From: Hymenoscyphus infarciens
Taxonomy: Eukaryota; Ascomycota; Leotiomycetes; Helotiales; Helotiaceae
Assembly: GCA_001414345.1 (NCBI GenBank)
Contig: LLCB01000020.1
Location: 124,001 to 188,000 of the forward strand
Direction: 5' to 3'
DNA: 64,000 nucleotides
Shown: positions 12,421-25,547 of the stretch, one piece after another
How positions within the stretch are numbered: the stretch's first letter is position 1
Layout: each line of letters begins with the position of its first letter
The notes under the pieces: model-generated
Database searches by the model: none
Told to the model about the DNA's origin: nothing
What the model saw: only the letters and a program-made list of their open reading frames with translations
Translations under genes and position numbers: made by a program

Positions 12421-13391
12421 TTTTGGGGTTGGTTTATGAGAGGCGATATATGGGGGATATACAATAGTGTATGAGGTGATGTATAATGAGTTTTTACAAT
12501 CGCTCCTTGGTCTTTGGAAAAAGCAAGATTTTTCGGGCACTCCGGAGTTTCTGGGGATTGTCGGGTTACGTTTGGGTTGATTAAATGATGTTATATGTGT
12601 AAAGTAGAGCTGTGGAAGTTTGTAAGTTTGTGTATGAGAATGCGCGATATCTTTTTTCTTCTCGATGTAAGGGAGTTTGTTTAAGCGCCCCGCGCTAATG
12701 ACGCCGTTGCTTTAAATTTGGGTGGGGGAAATAGCGGGCGAGGCCTCCCGTCCAGGTCGGAATAGAAAGAACGTGACTCCATAGAAACTTTGCGCACCTA
12801 CAACTGCATCTTCCAACGCAGTTCTTGGAATTTTGGAAGAATCCCGAGAGAAGGCCTCGCTTTTGTTTCACATTCTCATTCTCTTTGTCATTTTGAGGAC
12901 AATTCATCACGTGATCTTTTTCGGCTCTCCCCCCTTCCCTCCGCCTAAGGTCGGGTAGTGGGCCAAGGCTTGTCGCGTACAAAATAAGGGTTGAAAGGGA
13001 TGGGAGGAGCAGAGTTGGGTAGGCAAAAGCACTCGTATATATAGGTTATATGAAGTGGTAATAATTCTGACCACGCATGTAATGACATAACCATAAATTT
13101 GTTGTATAAGATTTTATGGCAGATGGCGAGAAATATGAGGGATTTTCAACATGAAACGCATATTGAACACCAAAAGAAGTACCGATCCAAGTCATATTTG
13201 CAAGTCCAACTCCGCCGAGCACGGCTTAACTAGAACATACATTCAAATCATTTCAGTTAGCACACGCTTGAAATTGTTTCACTCCATTTAAAGTAAAAAA
13301 ATCATGTCAATTAAGAAATTATATGAAATCCACCGCTCTTGTCTCGCTTAGCGCTAGTTTCTGTCCATGTCAGAACACAATCTCTAAAGTT
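12421..13391. other. Intergenic region
   Basis: Promoter side of the 12 kb gene and 3' side of the NmrA-like gene. A 95-codon antisense frame at 12695-12982 has no recognisable content. Confidence 0.5.
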
Positions 13392-14448
13392 TCAGACCTT
13401 ATTTGCTGCCTTTTCCCAAGAAACGACTAATTCTTCTCTCGCAAGACCTTTCATCCATTCTTCGACCGTGCTAGGTATCACACCGGGATATCTACTATTG
13501 TCCACATTGGGACCAACATAAGCCTGACAAATCAAGATTCGGTACATGAATATTCTCAAAAACAGTCAGCTACTGGCTCAAAGTTGACCGGAGGAACGAT
13601 TTTTAACTTACTTGGAGAGAGCCTGATAGATGTTAGCAAGATCATCCTCGCCCTCTGGAAGCTTGACCCCAGCCAAGTCGTCGACACTTCCCATATGCTC
13701 AATCACAGCATGGACCTTATAAACTCTCTTGTATGATTCCACAATGTCCAAAATACACTTGCGATCGCCAAGTACTAACTCATTATTAGAATTATCACCT
13801 TTGCGGTGATAGAGAAATTGAAGACTCACCACGAATAAATCCCACAGCACACTCATCCAACACAATCTCCGCCGTAAAAGCTGCACAATCATCATAACTA
13901 ATCCATTCCCAAAGTTCCTTTCCCGTCCCCCAATACTGAAACTTCGGAACATCATGATAATACATACTAAAAAATGGAGCGAAAAGTCCTTCCATCATAG
14001 CACCCGTCAAGATATGGACACCTTTCAAATTCGTCTTCGTATCAACATAAGCCTTGATAATCTTCATCGGATCTTTAGCAGGGATTTGTCCAAATTCAAG
14101 CTTGGTGTAGTCAAGTGTCCAATCACTTGCCATGTATCGTTTCACACTTGGGCTGGAATCGCTGATGTCGATGAGGGCTTTTTGGCCATCAATCATTACT
14201 TTGTCGTCACCCATGTAGCAGCACATAACGAGGGAGCAATCTTGAACGAATTCTTGGAGTTTGGGAAGGTCGAATGGGGATCCTTCGATAATCTGGACTT
14301 GAAGGGAGTTTGAGAGTGTGGAGGGAACTTTGGATGCATCGCGACAGTAGCCTTTGAGTTTTATTTCAGGGTTTCTTTTGAGGAGATGGAAGGTTATAAG
14401 GCGGGCGAGCTTGCTGGTAATGCCAGCTAATCCGATTGTGGTTGACAT
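13392..14448 (-). CDS. NmrA-like / isoflavone-reductase-like NAD(P)-binding protein (314 aa)
   Basis: Three exons: 14448-13830, 13774-13612 and 13554-13392. The introns are 55 nt (GTGAGT...TTAG) and 57 nt (GTAAGT...GAG, branch CTGAC); 945 coding nt stay in frame. An upstream in-frame Met at 14511 exists, but MSTTIGLAGITSKLARLI is the expected N-terminus: a Rossmann first strand with a GxxG loop. Residues ~36-80 continue as LKGYCRDASKV and LVMCCYMGDD, typical of atypical SDRs of the NmrA group. The C-terminus after the second splice (VGPNVDNSRYPGVIPSTVEEW) is the usual end of this family. Members bind NAD(P) and act as reductases or redox sensors in secondary metabolism and regulation; the substrate cannot be told here. 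No neighbouring pathway genes are visible. Confidence 0.85.
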
Positions 14449-17400
14449 GGCTGAGTGGAAGTGGTTGAAGGGAAAACTGTTTGGCGACAAGAGAGATATA
14501 TAGATTCTCACTTGGAAAGATACAATTGCCTACGCGGGGACTTTGATAAGTTGATTTTGGTTGTATGTTGTTGCCCCGCCGATTCGGGCGTACTGATCCA
14601 GCGAGTTGAAATCACGGCAGTCTTCATCCAGCGGACAAGCAAGCGGACGAAATTCCTCTTTTATGTCAAGAAGCCATTCGTTCCCTCGTAAATAACTAGG
14701 TAGACTAAAATATTTCTAATAACGCTAGGCATTAATTTGACTGACACACCCTCTTTCTTATTAGCTGGAAACTACATAAGTGAGCTTGTATCGCCTCTTC
14801 CATAAGCGAACATGTCAGACAAGCTCTACTTTGGGAGCCGAAGTGGGAACCGATCAACGATGCCACCAACGGTTCGCTTACATGAGTGTTGGGGGTGAAA
14901 TTTTTTATTGAAGCTACATTTTCAAAAAATTCATCCTCACGGCAGTAAAAGCCAAACTCATCAGAGGCATCGCGCACGCTCCTTCATTTCTAGCCCCTGT
15001 AATATATCTAAAAGCAAAGTCCAAAGTGGTTTACGCAGTAGCGATAAGTCCACCAACCACTATCTCTCAAACAACGTAATGCTAGTTACTAGACCCTCAA
15101 AGTTTCCCCAGCCTTCAATCCAGAAACTCTCATTTCAAAACTTCAAGTTGTGACCTTCCGAGTCAATTTTATTTCCTTAACCCGGCTGAACCAAAAATCT
15201 AAAACGACAGCATAGCGAGAATCGACAGCGTTTCCCGCTACCAGAAAGACTTGTAGACTTTTCCTCGACTTCAATGTGATTCCCGAAGGGCTCCATAAAT
15301 GTTGATAATGGAGGTAGCCTCTTTCTCAAACTCCACTAACTCCATCAAAGATTGGAAAGTTCCGGCATACCTCCAGTCGCGGCTTTGACAGTATCACAAG
15401 TTCAAATCACTCCGGCAGATATTGGTTCAGTCCTCAGGTGGCGTTAAAGAGTGGCTGTTCCAGGTATTCTTGCTGTATATATCCAGTGTTCGTATGAGAA
15501 CCTCGGCTGTTACAAAAAGGACACAGTTCTACTACTTTTGACCTTCCGCGTTTCATATTATGTTATCTGATCAACATATCACGAGTTTGTATCCTTTTAA
15601 GTTGGAATTACTCAGGTCTTGTTTTCTATCTCGTTAAATATATGCACAAAAGCAGCCCACCCTCTCAACTTTCTTTCATCTAAAAGTCTCACTTTAGATA
15701 CGTAGACCAATCTCTTCAATCTTCAAATCAATAACATGTTCCGTGAATTGGTAAGGGATTTGAGCATCACTCTCAGGCACTCTTCTATTACATTGTGTAT
15801 AACATGCTCGGAGAATCATTGCAGGAGAATCAAGAAATAGAGTTTCCAATTATTCTAAATCGCCGTGAACAATACTTCTTAATCTTCTATTCTAATCAAT
15901 ACAAACCGAGGGAAATTAGGCGGCGGAGAGTAACATTCATATAGCTTATATCGTTACCCTCCTCGTCATTATCCCTACCTACAATTTCTCTCAACTATAT
16001 ATTTACCTCGCAAGACACCTTTTAAAGGCAGTCTTCACAACCAACATTGGCGTTATCTCCATGGGTGCATCCGCCCCACATATCACACTAGACCTATCTT
16101 AAAACTAACAACTAATCTACAAAGCCCTCTTTCAAGCTTAAACCCCTTAAAGGTAAGATTTAAATATCCGAAAGTTGCTTGTAACTCGATGACACCCAAA
16201 AATTCGACAACGACATCACTTTATTGAGAGATCGGGTATGCTTTATTCACCATTTTATGGATTGACCACTAAGATCACAATATTGGTCAATAAATTCGGA
16301 CTTTATGGATAAAACGTTACACCCACCAATAGCCCAATTTGCCGCCTTTCAACCTAATAATTACGAGCCAAGAAACAAAACCAGTCTCAGCTTGTGGGCC
16401 ATTCCCACCCAGACCTTTCCTTAATTATCAAAACCCACATGCATAAGATTTCAGATCCGAAACTTACCGCTGAAATCAACGATACCTCCGAAATCGACAA
16501 CGAAACCACTCTCATATAACCGAAAGCAAAGCAACTCTCTCCCCTTATAAACAATCTACTCACAAAAAAAGGAATCTCTTGATCAGGACTTTAGAAGGGT
16601 TACTCTGATTATCCTCAAAAACCACGCGGGTTCATAACAGAACGATAATAATTCGATACGCTTGGTAATTATAAAAAAGTTTGAAGCCTAGAAGTGGCGT
16701 CATTCTTATAATTTCTCGAAGCTGGTCTTGAATTAAACCTAATAAAACATCTTCCTTGCGGAGTAGACCATAGATTGAAGCTGTAGCTTTCAGGAGAACA
16801 ACCGTCATCGCTCTCTATAGATGTTTTCCTGAATTTACAAGGTCCTGAATTTACAAGCTAACTCGCTAGAAGAGGAGGATTTCGCCCTGCAATTCTACGA
16901 TTACGAATCGTAGCTCAAGTAACAGAATCAAATCAACACGAAATTAGCCATCTATATTATTAAGACTTATCTTCCGGATATTCAACGCACCTAGGAAACG
17001 GCTATGTAAGCTGGAGTCAAAAGCGACGGTACTTTCTGAATCGACAGCAACCTCGCTTTACGAACGAAAATCTACACTTTCCACGAAGTCCAACAAAGCT
17101 TTGAGAGGTAAATTGCTATTGATTTCACTTCTGACACACTTCTCAACATTTCAACGGCGTTGCCATGCCATTGGTCGGTCGCCTTCTCTGTTCCACATTG
17201 GCGTTGACGTACATGGTACTTCTTCATTACTGCTAGTGTGGGAATGCTTCTTGATTCCGAATTTAAGTCCTAGAGTCCTCAAACTCTCGTTGTCACCTTT
17301 CCGACACCTTTGAACTTCTCCCTCGGCGCAATTTTCGATTCAAAGCGTATATGAACATGTTGAGTATCCTTACCATTGTATCTCCCTTCTCACCTTCTTT

Positions 17401-18392
17401 CCATCTACACCTATTCCATTCTTAACCACCAACTTGTACCTTATCTTCCACTTTTCTTCCATTGTCCTTACTCTCTTCACGTCAACTCTCATATAAATAC
17501 TCACCTCCCATAACACCTCCAGAAAAACAGTCGTTGGATACTTTCTAGACGGCGTCCAAAGGGCCTTGGGGGTTCAACCAGCTACCTAGTCCGAGCAGGT
17601 TAACAAGCGAATGTATTAAATTTTTATAACAAACCCCCCAGTCTTTCAGCGCCAGTACCCAAGATTGAAGACTCCACACTGGTTTCGCAAATATGAATAG
17701 CGGCTATGTAATCGACAACAACCAAAAAATTGACAGCAAACCCCATTCCATCAAGAGACTTGAAGAAAAACAAAATACCCCAACACAAATCACAACTTAC
17801 AAAAACTCTCCTGATTACGATACCCCCTCCCAAATATTTCTCTGCTCCGGAAGCTCGAATCTTTACCAGCCTCACTCCACCATTGATGCTTCTGCGAATT
17901 TGCTGGTAAGCTCCGATGGCCATGAGATCTTCACAAATGCCATCTATTATGTACTCACTCACACACTTGCCCATTCCTTCTTTCATTAACACCCGCTTGT
18001 TCCAGTTCCCCATCCACCCACAACAAAAAGGGTTTGCTGTGTCTCCTGTTTCTCGATTCACTGGAGTCGTGATTATACAAGCCATCCAAGTTACGGGAAA
18101 GAGTTCTTTTACCTTTCCTTCTCCGCAAATATCATTCGTTCGCCCACAACGACCTTGGGTTGAAACCCACGTTCTCTTACCAAGATTCCAACGGCACTAC
18201 CGTCAACAGAATCCCACGCAAGGAATTCCAAAGAGAAAAGGACGTAGAATCGTTTTTGAAACTTGTATTTTGATGTGCTCAAGCTCATAAACACCCTATC
18301 CCATTCCACCATCATCCCTCATCAATTCATCAACCATAATTCCCTTCCCTTATCCCTCCCCTGCCCCCATCTCAGACAAACTCAATCCTGAC
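14449..18392. other. Long gene-poor stretch
   Basis: About 4 kb without a supportable gene. The sequence is moderately AT-rich and pyrimidine-biased with many stops. The longest frame (153 codons, 17624-18085 minus) has overlapping antisense frames of similar length and no motif. It may be old decayed repeat; I cannot name it. Confidence 0.5.
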
Positions 18393-20225
<1,833 letters not shown>

Positions 20226-20501
20226 GATTGCAATTGGGTCGGGATTCTGCAGAGATGTCGAGGTGTCGTTGAGTAGAGGGGGATTATGTTTATGTGTAGA
20301 GTTGGAAAGGAAGTTGAGGTGAAGCTGGGGGAGGAGCAGAATCAAGGCGGTGCGAAAACGTGGGTTGGACTTGGAGGGGTTAACAGCTTCAGCCAATCAA
20401 CAGCCCAAACCAAACACTCCCGCCTTTACACCAAATAAACAAATAAAACATTGAGAGAGGCGCTTTCCTTTTTGGGTACTTTATTATCGTGTCTCAAGCC
20501 G

Positions 20502-21235
20502 CTAACTTTCTTTCTGTTGAAAGATCACGTCCTTGTAGTATCGGGCCTCCTCGATGCTCTCCAGGATATCGTCCTTGGCCTTGTGCAGCAGCTTCTTGGC
20601 CGGCTTCCCCTTCACCACCTCGGAATCGCACCAGCGAAGTGCTGCCTCCTTTATGGTGCTCACATCCAATATACGATAGCTGAGATAGTCATGGACTTGC
20701 TTGTATGCTCCCTTGCGAAGAAATGCTTTATCGGCGTGGACACTATTCCCTGCGAGCAAGGCGGTTCGTGGAGTTGAGACATATTTTTGGATATACGCAA
20801 GAAGGGAGGCAGACGCTTGTTCGGGAGTCGTGGTCGAGGCAAGGACCGCTGCGGTGAGTCCGCTATCGCGATGTGTGTTGGTGCACCATTCGTCCTGTGG
20901 TAGAGAGTTGTCAGTGGCAGCTCTTTTGGCAGAGGCAGTTGAGGGGTTAACTGACCATTCCGTCCATCTTCTCCTTTGGCTGGTGTATGACTGCTCCCCA
21001 CCCCTCCTCGTCCAGCACTTCGAGGTTGCCGTTGGTAATGATGCAGAAAATCTCAATTATCACATCGTTGTCTATGTCTAGCCCGGTCATCTATTGTTGG
21101 TGATCCAGAGATTAGTGTCTCCCCCAGTGCTGGTGGGTGGTGGGAAGGCGGAGCAAAAACATGGATGGGCACTCGTTTTCGTACCTCGCAGTCAATCCAG
21201 ACCAAGGGCCGGCTGGCATCTTTTGTTTTCCCCAT
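20502..21235 (-). CDS. REX2: Oligoribonuclease, DEDDh 3'-5' exonuclease (192 aa)
   Basis: Degrades 2-5 nt RNA fragments to mononucleotides; fungal and animal members (Rex2/REXO2) work largely in mitochondria. Three exons: 21235-21185, 21090-20956, 20894-20502, with introns of 94 and 61 nt. DEDDh residues are visible: Asp and Glu in WIDCE plus MTGLDIDNDVIIEI (the splice falls directly after the Glu), Asp in LAGNSVHADKAFL, and His/Asp in HKAKDDILESI. HKAKDDI stands where HRALDDI is usual, so the catalytic pair is kept. The short N-terminus MGKTKDASRPLVW is not a strong mitochondrial presequence, so the product may be cytosolic, or an upstream alternative start may be used. It ends IFQQKES. Confidence 0.95.
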
Positions 21236-21885
21236 TTTCGCACTTTCAAGTGCTCTTTTGCAGTTCCAGTCGTTTTCTTTGGAGGTTGTAGGTTTCCAGT
21301 CGCGAAATCGCGCCTGGTGTTCTTCAGCCCTTTAGTCTTGCAAACCGCTTGCTGATGATGCTTGCACCCAAAATATCGATATGTCCACTCCATCAATTTT
21401 TCATTGTTTTCCTGTTTAGCAATTGAAGCAATCATAAGAACTATATGTTTCCTGCTTGTTCAAGGAGGCCTCGTCTTGCGGTTGAAGGCGCTAAGTCTCT
21501 ACGGGGTTGGAAAAAGAGCCTGGATTTCCCCCTGTGTCGCACCCTACCAAAAGACCAACAGAACATCTAGGAGAAACAAGAAAAATGTACAAAACAATAT
21601 TAGACACGTCTACCACAGCTAACTAGCCCTAGATTAGAATAGATTAAGGTTTAATTATTGTGTTGTGGTTTTATTCCAAGTTTGTTTTCTTCAAGAGAAC
21701 AAAAATACGTTCCGTCCCCTCGCATGCAAATGAGGGGCAGCGTCACCAGAGAACTTTGACGTTGTCTTTCACTTTAATTAAATGGGATCATTTTTCATCT
21801 ACTATTTGAGTCACTTAATTTGGCAAAGATCAAGTCTACAAGCTAACCATCAGCCCAACTCCATCACTCTACATCACCACAGGCG
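21236..21885. other. Intergenic region up to the MULE insertion
   Basis: Promoter side of the oligoribonuclease gene. Overlapping short frames read through its first exon in other frames and are not genes. Nothing else is recognised before the target-site duplication at 21886. Confidence 0.5.
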
Positions 21886-21893
21886 CTGTAGAG

Positions 21894-24800
21894 GGATTGC
21901 GCTATTCTGTCCCAACGCTAGCAGGGGCCCCTGGTATGCCAAGAGCGCCACCACGTGACTCGCCCCCTCATCCTCCTATTCACTCGCTCTGGCCCCTGGT
22001 ATGCCAAGAGCGCCACTACGTGATTCGCCCCCTCGTCCTCCTATTTACTCTGCCAGAAGCGTTTTAAAATCCTTTTATATTATATATATATATTATTATA
22101 TTTCTAAATACTAATACTCTAGAAACTATAGATATAACTTAAATTATTACTTAAAAGTGCCTAATACTTATAAAACACTTAAATATATACTTAACTAGTT
22201 AAACTAACGAAACTAATAAAAATATCAACATCTCTAAAAAGTAGGAATAACCTTAATTTTGCCTCCTTAGAGTATCGTCTAACTTCTAGACATGTTCTAA
22301 TAGTAATATATACGAGCACTTGTCTTTTCTTCGGGGGGCTAGCTCTCTAGACCCCTCAGTAGAAGAGACACCCTTCTATACCTACCTACTAGAAGTAAGC
22401 GTCTCCTATATATAAAAGTAAATAAATTTAAGCCTTTTCACCTCTTTAACATAAATTATATTACGCTTATATCTAGTATATCTAAATTAGCTTACAGCCG
22501 AATTTAAATTTACACCTAAATACGTCGATACTCTCTTCTATCTTTTAGATCTTTTAACCTAAAATAGAGCCTAAAATAGAGCCTAACTCTCTTAACCCAC
22601 GAGTACGTAAACGGTCTAAGACTCTCTATCCTCCTCTATAAAAGATTAATCCCTTTAATAATCCTAAGAGCCTCTTATAGTAGCATGAGAAGTTATTTAA
22701 GTATACCGATTTAGATAGAATATTGCTATCTAAGAAGGACTTTGATATACTATAACCTTATCTCTCGAATATATAGAGTATTAAGCACACCTCTTAAAGT
22801 AATAAAGATAATACATAAACGTCCTAATATAATTATACCTTTAAGCATAAAAAGAATTAAAGTATAGCTACTAATAAAACAATTAATATTGTATATAATT
22901 TAACCTCTAAGTACTCTTATACTATTTAAGTAATCTACTACTAACTTAATAATCAGGTCTAAATTATATGAACCACTACTATAAGAGATTATAGCTATAC
23001 TCTTAACAATTACAATCTAAAGAGAAGGAATTATACTATATACTAAATTATTAAAGGTTAACTTAAAGTTAGATATAAGCCTCTTACTATTATAGTTACT
23101 CTTAAAAGAAGCTAAGTATAATTAGATAACACTAGAAGATAATACCTCTTACTTAAGGATATACGTAATTAGAAACAATTACTTAATACTACTACTTAGA
23201 GATAAAGCTTTAATAGAGTTAAAAGATTAATTAAACCTTCTAAATTCTCTAATAAGTAAAATAGCTTCCTTATTAAGATAGAATAAGCAGTAGAACACTT
23301 AAAAGAGTATATAGTGTAAGGAAAGGGACTTTACTTTTATAACTCTATTGTTGTTAATAAAAGAGGAAAGAGCCCTAAAAAGGGTAAGCTAAAAAACAGA
23401 GAAGAGTATAAAGTTTAGAGATTTATATAAGCAAAAGTAAAGAGACTTAAGCTCCTTATAAAAGATAGATATCTTACGCTAATTAATTCTACTTATAAAA
23501 CCAATTACCTTAAATAGAAGCTCTTCTTATTAGTATATTACTTATCTAAGAGTATATACTTACTATCTACCTTCTTCCTTACTTCTAATAAAGACGACGA
23601 GATTATCAAAGCTTACTTTCGTTAAATCATAACCTAGATAAAAGAGAGGCTTAATATATAATAGTATATTAAGTACATACTCTCTAACGACTCTACTACT
23701 AAGTAACTTATAATTAAGAACGTATTCATTAAAGAGAATAGGTTCTCTTTATATAATACTATTAAGCACTTTATCTATATATAGCACTCTAGCTAAATAA
23801 TAGATCAAAACCTTAAAAACCATAAATAGGATTATCTCATATAAGTTACTAACTACTTTAAGAGCGTACTATTTTATCAATATATAAAAGCCAGATACGA
23901 TAAATTAATATAATCTGCTCTCAACATAATCCTAGATAGCCTTACTCTTAAAAAGGGTAAGAATAAATCCTAGGATATAAAGAAGTATATATAAAAAGAA
24001 TAGAAAGATACTAGTAAAAAGTAGGTAAACTACGCTTATTAAGAAGAGCTAATCCTTATATAAGTTCTTACTACTAGCCTAAACGAAGAATAGTACCGTA
24101 AGCTTAAAAGATCCCTCTTCTTTTATAAGAACTAAGATTCTAGATATACCTTTACTTTTATAGTATAAACGATTAAGGAAGACACTAACAATTAGGTAAA
24201 TAAGAACAAAAAGGCTATATATAATCTTAATAATAAAGTTAACGTGTTTGTAGATTAATATCCTTAGCTAGAACTATTTCTATAATTAGTATAAGATATC
24301 CTAATAAGTAACTTAGTAGATATAGAGAAGGTATATTATAAAGCTACTAAGGGTTTACTTACAAAAGCTTAACAATTATTATATAAGAGCTATACTCTTA
24401 ATACTAATAATAAGTATAATTATAAGAGCTTTCATATATAGGAGTTACCTTACTAGTATATACTTAAATAATACATCCTCCTTCCTAAGCTTAACATATA
24501 AGATCGGTAATAGTAACTTAATTAGTATAAGTACTTAAGTACTTTCTAAGATACTAAGAGATATATAATATTCTAACACTCTCAACGAGCATGACTTAAC
24601 AATTCTTCTAAAGAGTGTATTACGTCTAAAAACTCTTGAATACATATACACTAAAATAGTCAGTAGGAGGTAGAGAAAGTAGTCTTTCAAATTAAGAATA
24701 AAGAGTATATAATTAAAGACTTCTACTAAAAGTAAGGTATATTAGAGGCATAAATAAAACTATTACTATTAAAAAGTATTAGCGAATTTAAACAATTTTA

Positions 24801-25539
24801 AGATATAATTAAGTGTAAGAAGCTAAAGGATTAGATTATAGAAAAGTAATAAGAGATTACTACAGAATTTAATATACTTACTATATAAGATACTTAGTAA
24901 TTATAATATATAAGTACTACTTATAAAAGTTAGAATAGCTTCTTTTAATCTAACCTCTACCACTCTAGAATAGACATTAATTCAACCTTTTAATTTAATA
25001 CCTTCAACACTACTACCACTGCTCCTTTACCTTCTCAAAGTATATATTATAATACGCTAATTAATAGGACGTAACTAAATCAGATACTAGATAACGTAGA
25101 GCAATAGGTAGAAGTTAATGAGTAGATTACTAAAGACCTTAGTATAGCGTTTTACAAGAATTGGCAAGAGAGTATACTAGGAGAACCTATACCTGGCGCA
25201 AAAGTAAAAAGAAAGTGCTAGCCTAATTAAGTAATTAGTATACAATTAAGAAAAGTCCTCGGATTTAAGCTTTTTAAGCTTTGAATTAACTTTTTAAGCG
25301 CTTTATTTAATTGTACGTAGTTTATTAATTTATTGTTATTACAACCTTTATTTACTCTTTTTAACCGATTTTACGTATTTGTAGCCTCTTAGTATAAATT
25401 CACTTTTTTAGGTAGGACTAGTCCTTTTTAGGAAGGTGGTGGCGATTGTTTTCCAGCAAGAGTGAATATGTTGAAATTTCGCTAATTTTATACGCTAGCA
25501 TGGTACCCATGCTAGCGTTGGGACAGAATAGCGTTTCCC
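21894..25539 (+). mobile_element. RIP-inactivated Mutator-like (MULE) DNA transposon, complete with ends
   Basis: The ends are inverted copies: cgctattctgtcccaacg and following gctagca at the left match, as reverse complement, gctagcgttgggacagaa at the right. Both ends are flanked by CTGTAGAG (21886-21893 and 25540-25547), an 8-bp direct duplication. Size is 3646 bp. Inside, DNA from about 22060 to 25430 is AT-rich with many stops. A plus-strand frame near 23473-23640 reads LTLINSTYKTN, then KLFLLVYYLSKS and TSNKDDEIIKAYF, which is the first catalytic block of fungal MULE transposases (normally DSTYKTN...). The Asp codon is now AAT at 23485, a G-to-A change. VFIKENRFSLYNTIKHF near 23710 matches the second Asp block. 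Size and architecture fit the fungal Hop group of MULEs. It is dead as an autonomous element. Confidence 0.85.
21926..22055. repeat. 65-bp imperfect tandem duplication near MULE left end
   Basis: Two adjacent 65-bp units starting at 21926 and 21991, both beginning ggcccctggtatgccaagag and differing at only a few positions, mostly C/T. They lie just inside the inverted terminal repeat and may be a sub-terminal transposase-binding region. The duplicate is not seen at the right end. Confidence 0.9.
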
Positions 25540-25547
25540 CTGTAGAG

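Noticed and set aside
17624..18085. 153-codon minus-strand frame
   Set aside because: Comparable frames exist on the opposite strand, no domain or splice structure is recognisable, and the area has no other coding signal.
21900..25544. Tc1/mariner hypothesis from TA at both ends
   Set aside because: TA is only part of the longer 8-bp duplication, the element is too long and the transposase remnant is MULE-type.
21886..25547. hAT element hypothesis
   Set aside because: The 8-bp duplication CTGTAGAG also fits a hAT target pattern, but the interior shows MULE transposase blocks (STYKTN) and no hAT dimerisation motif.
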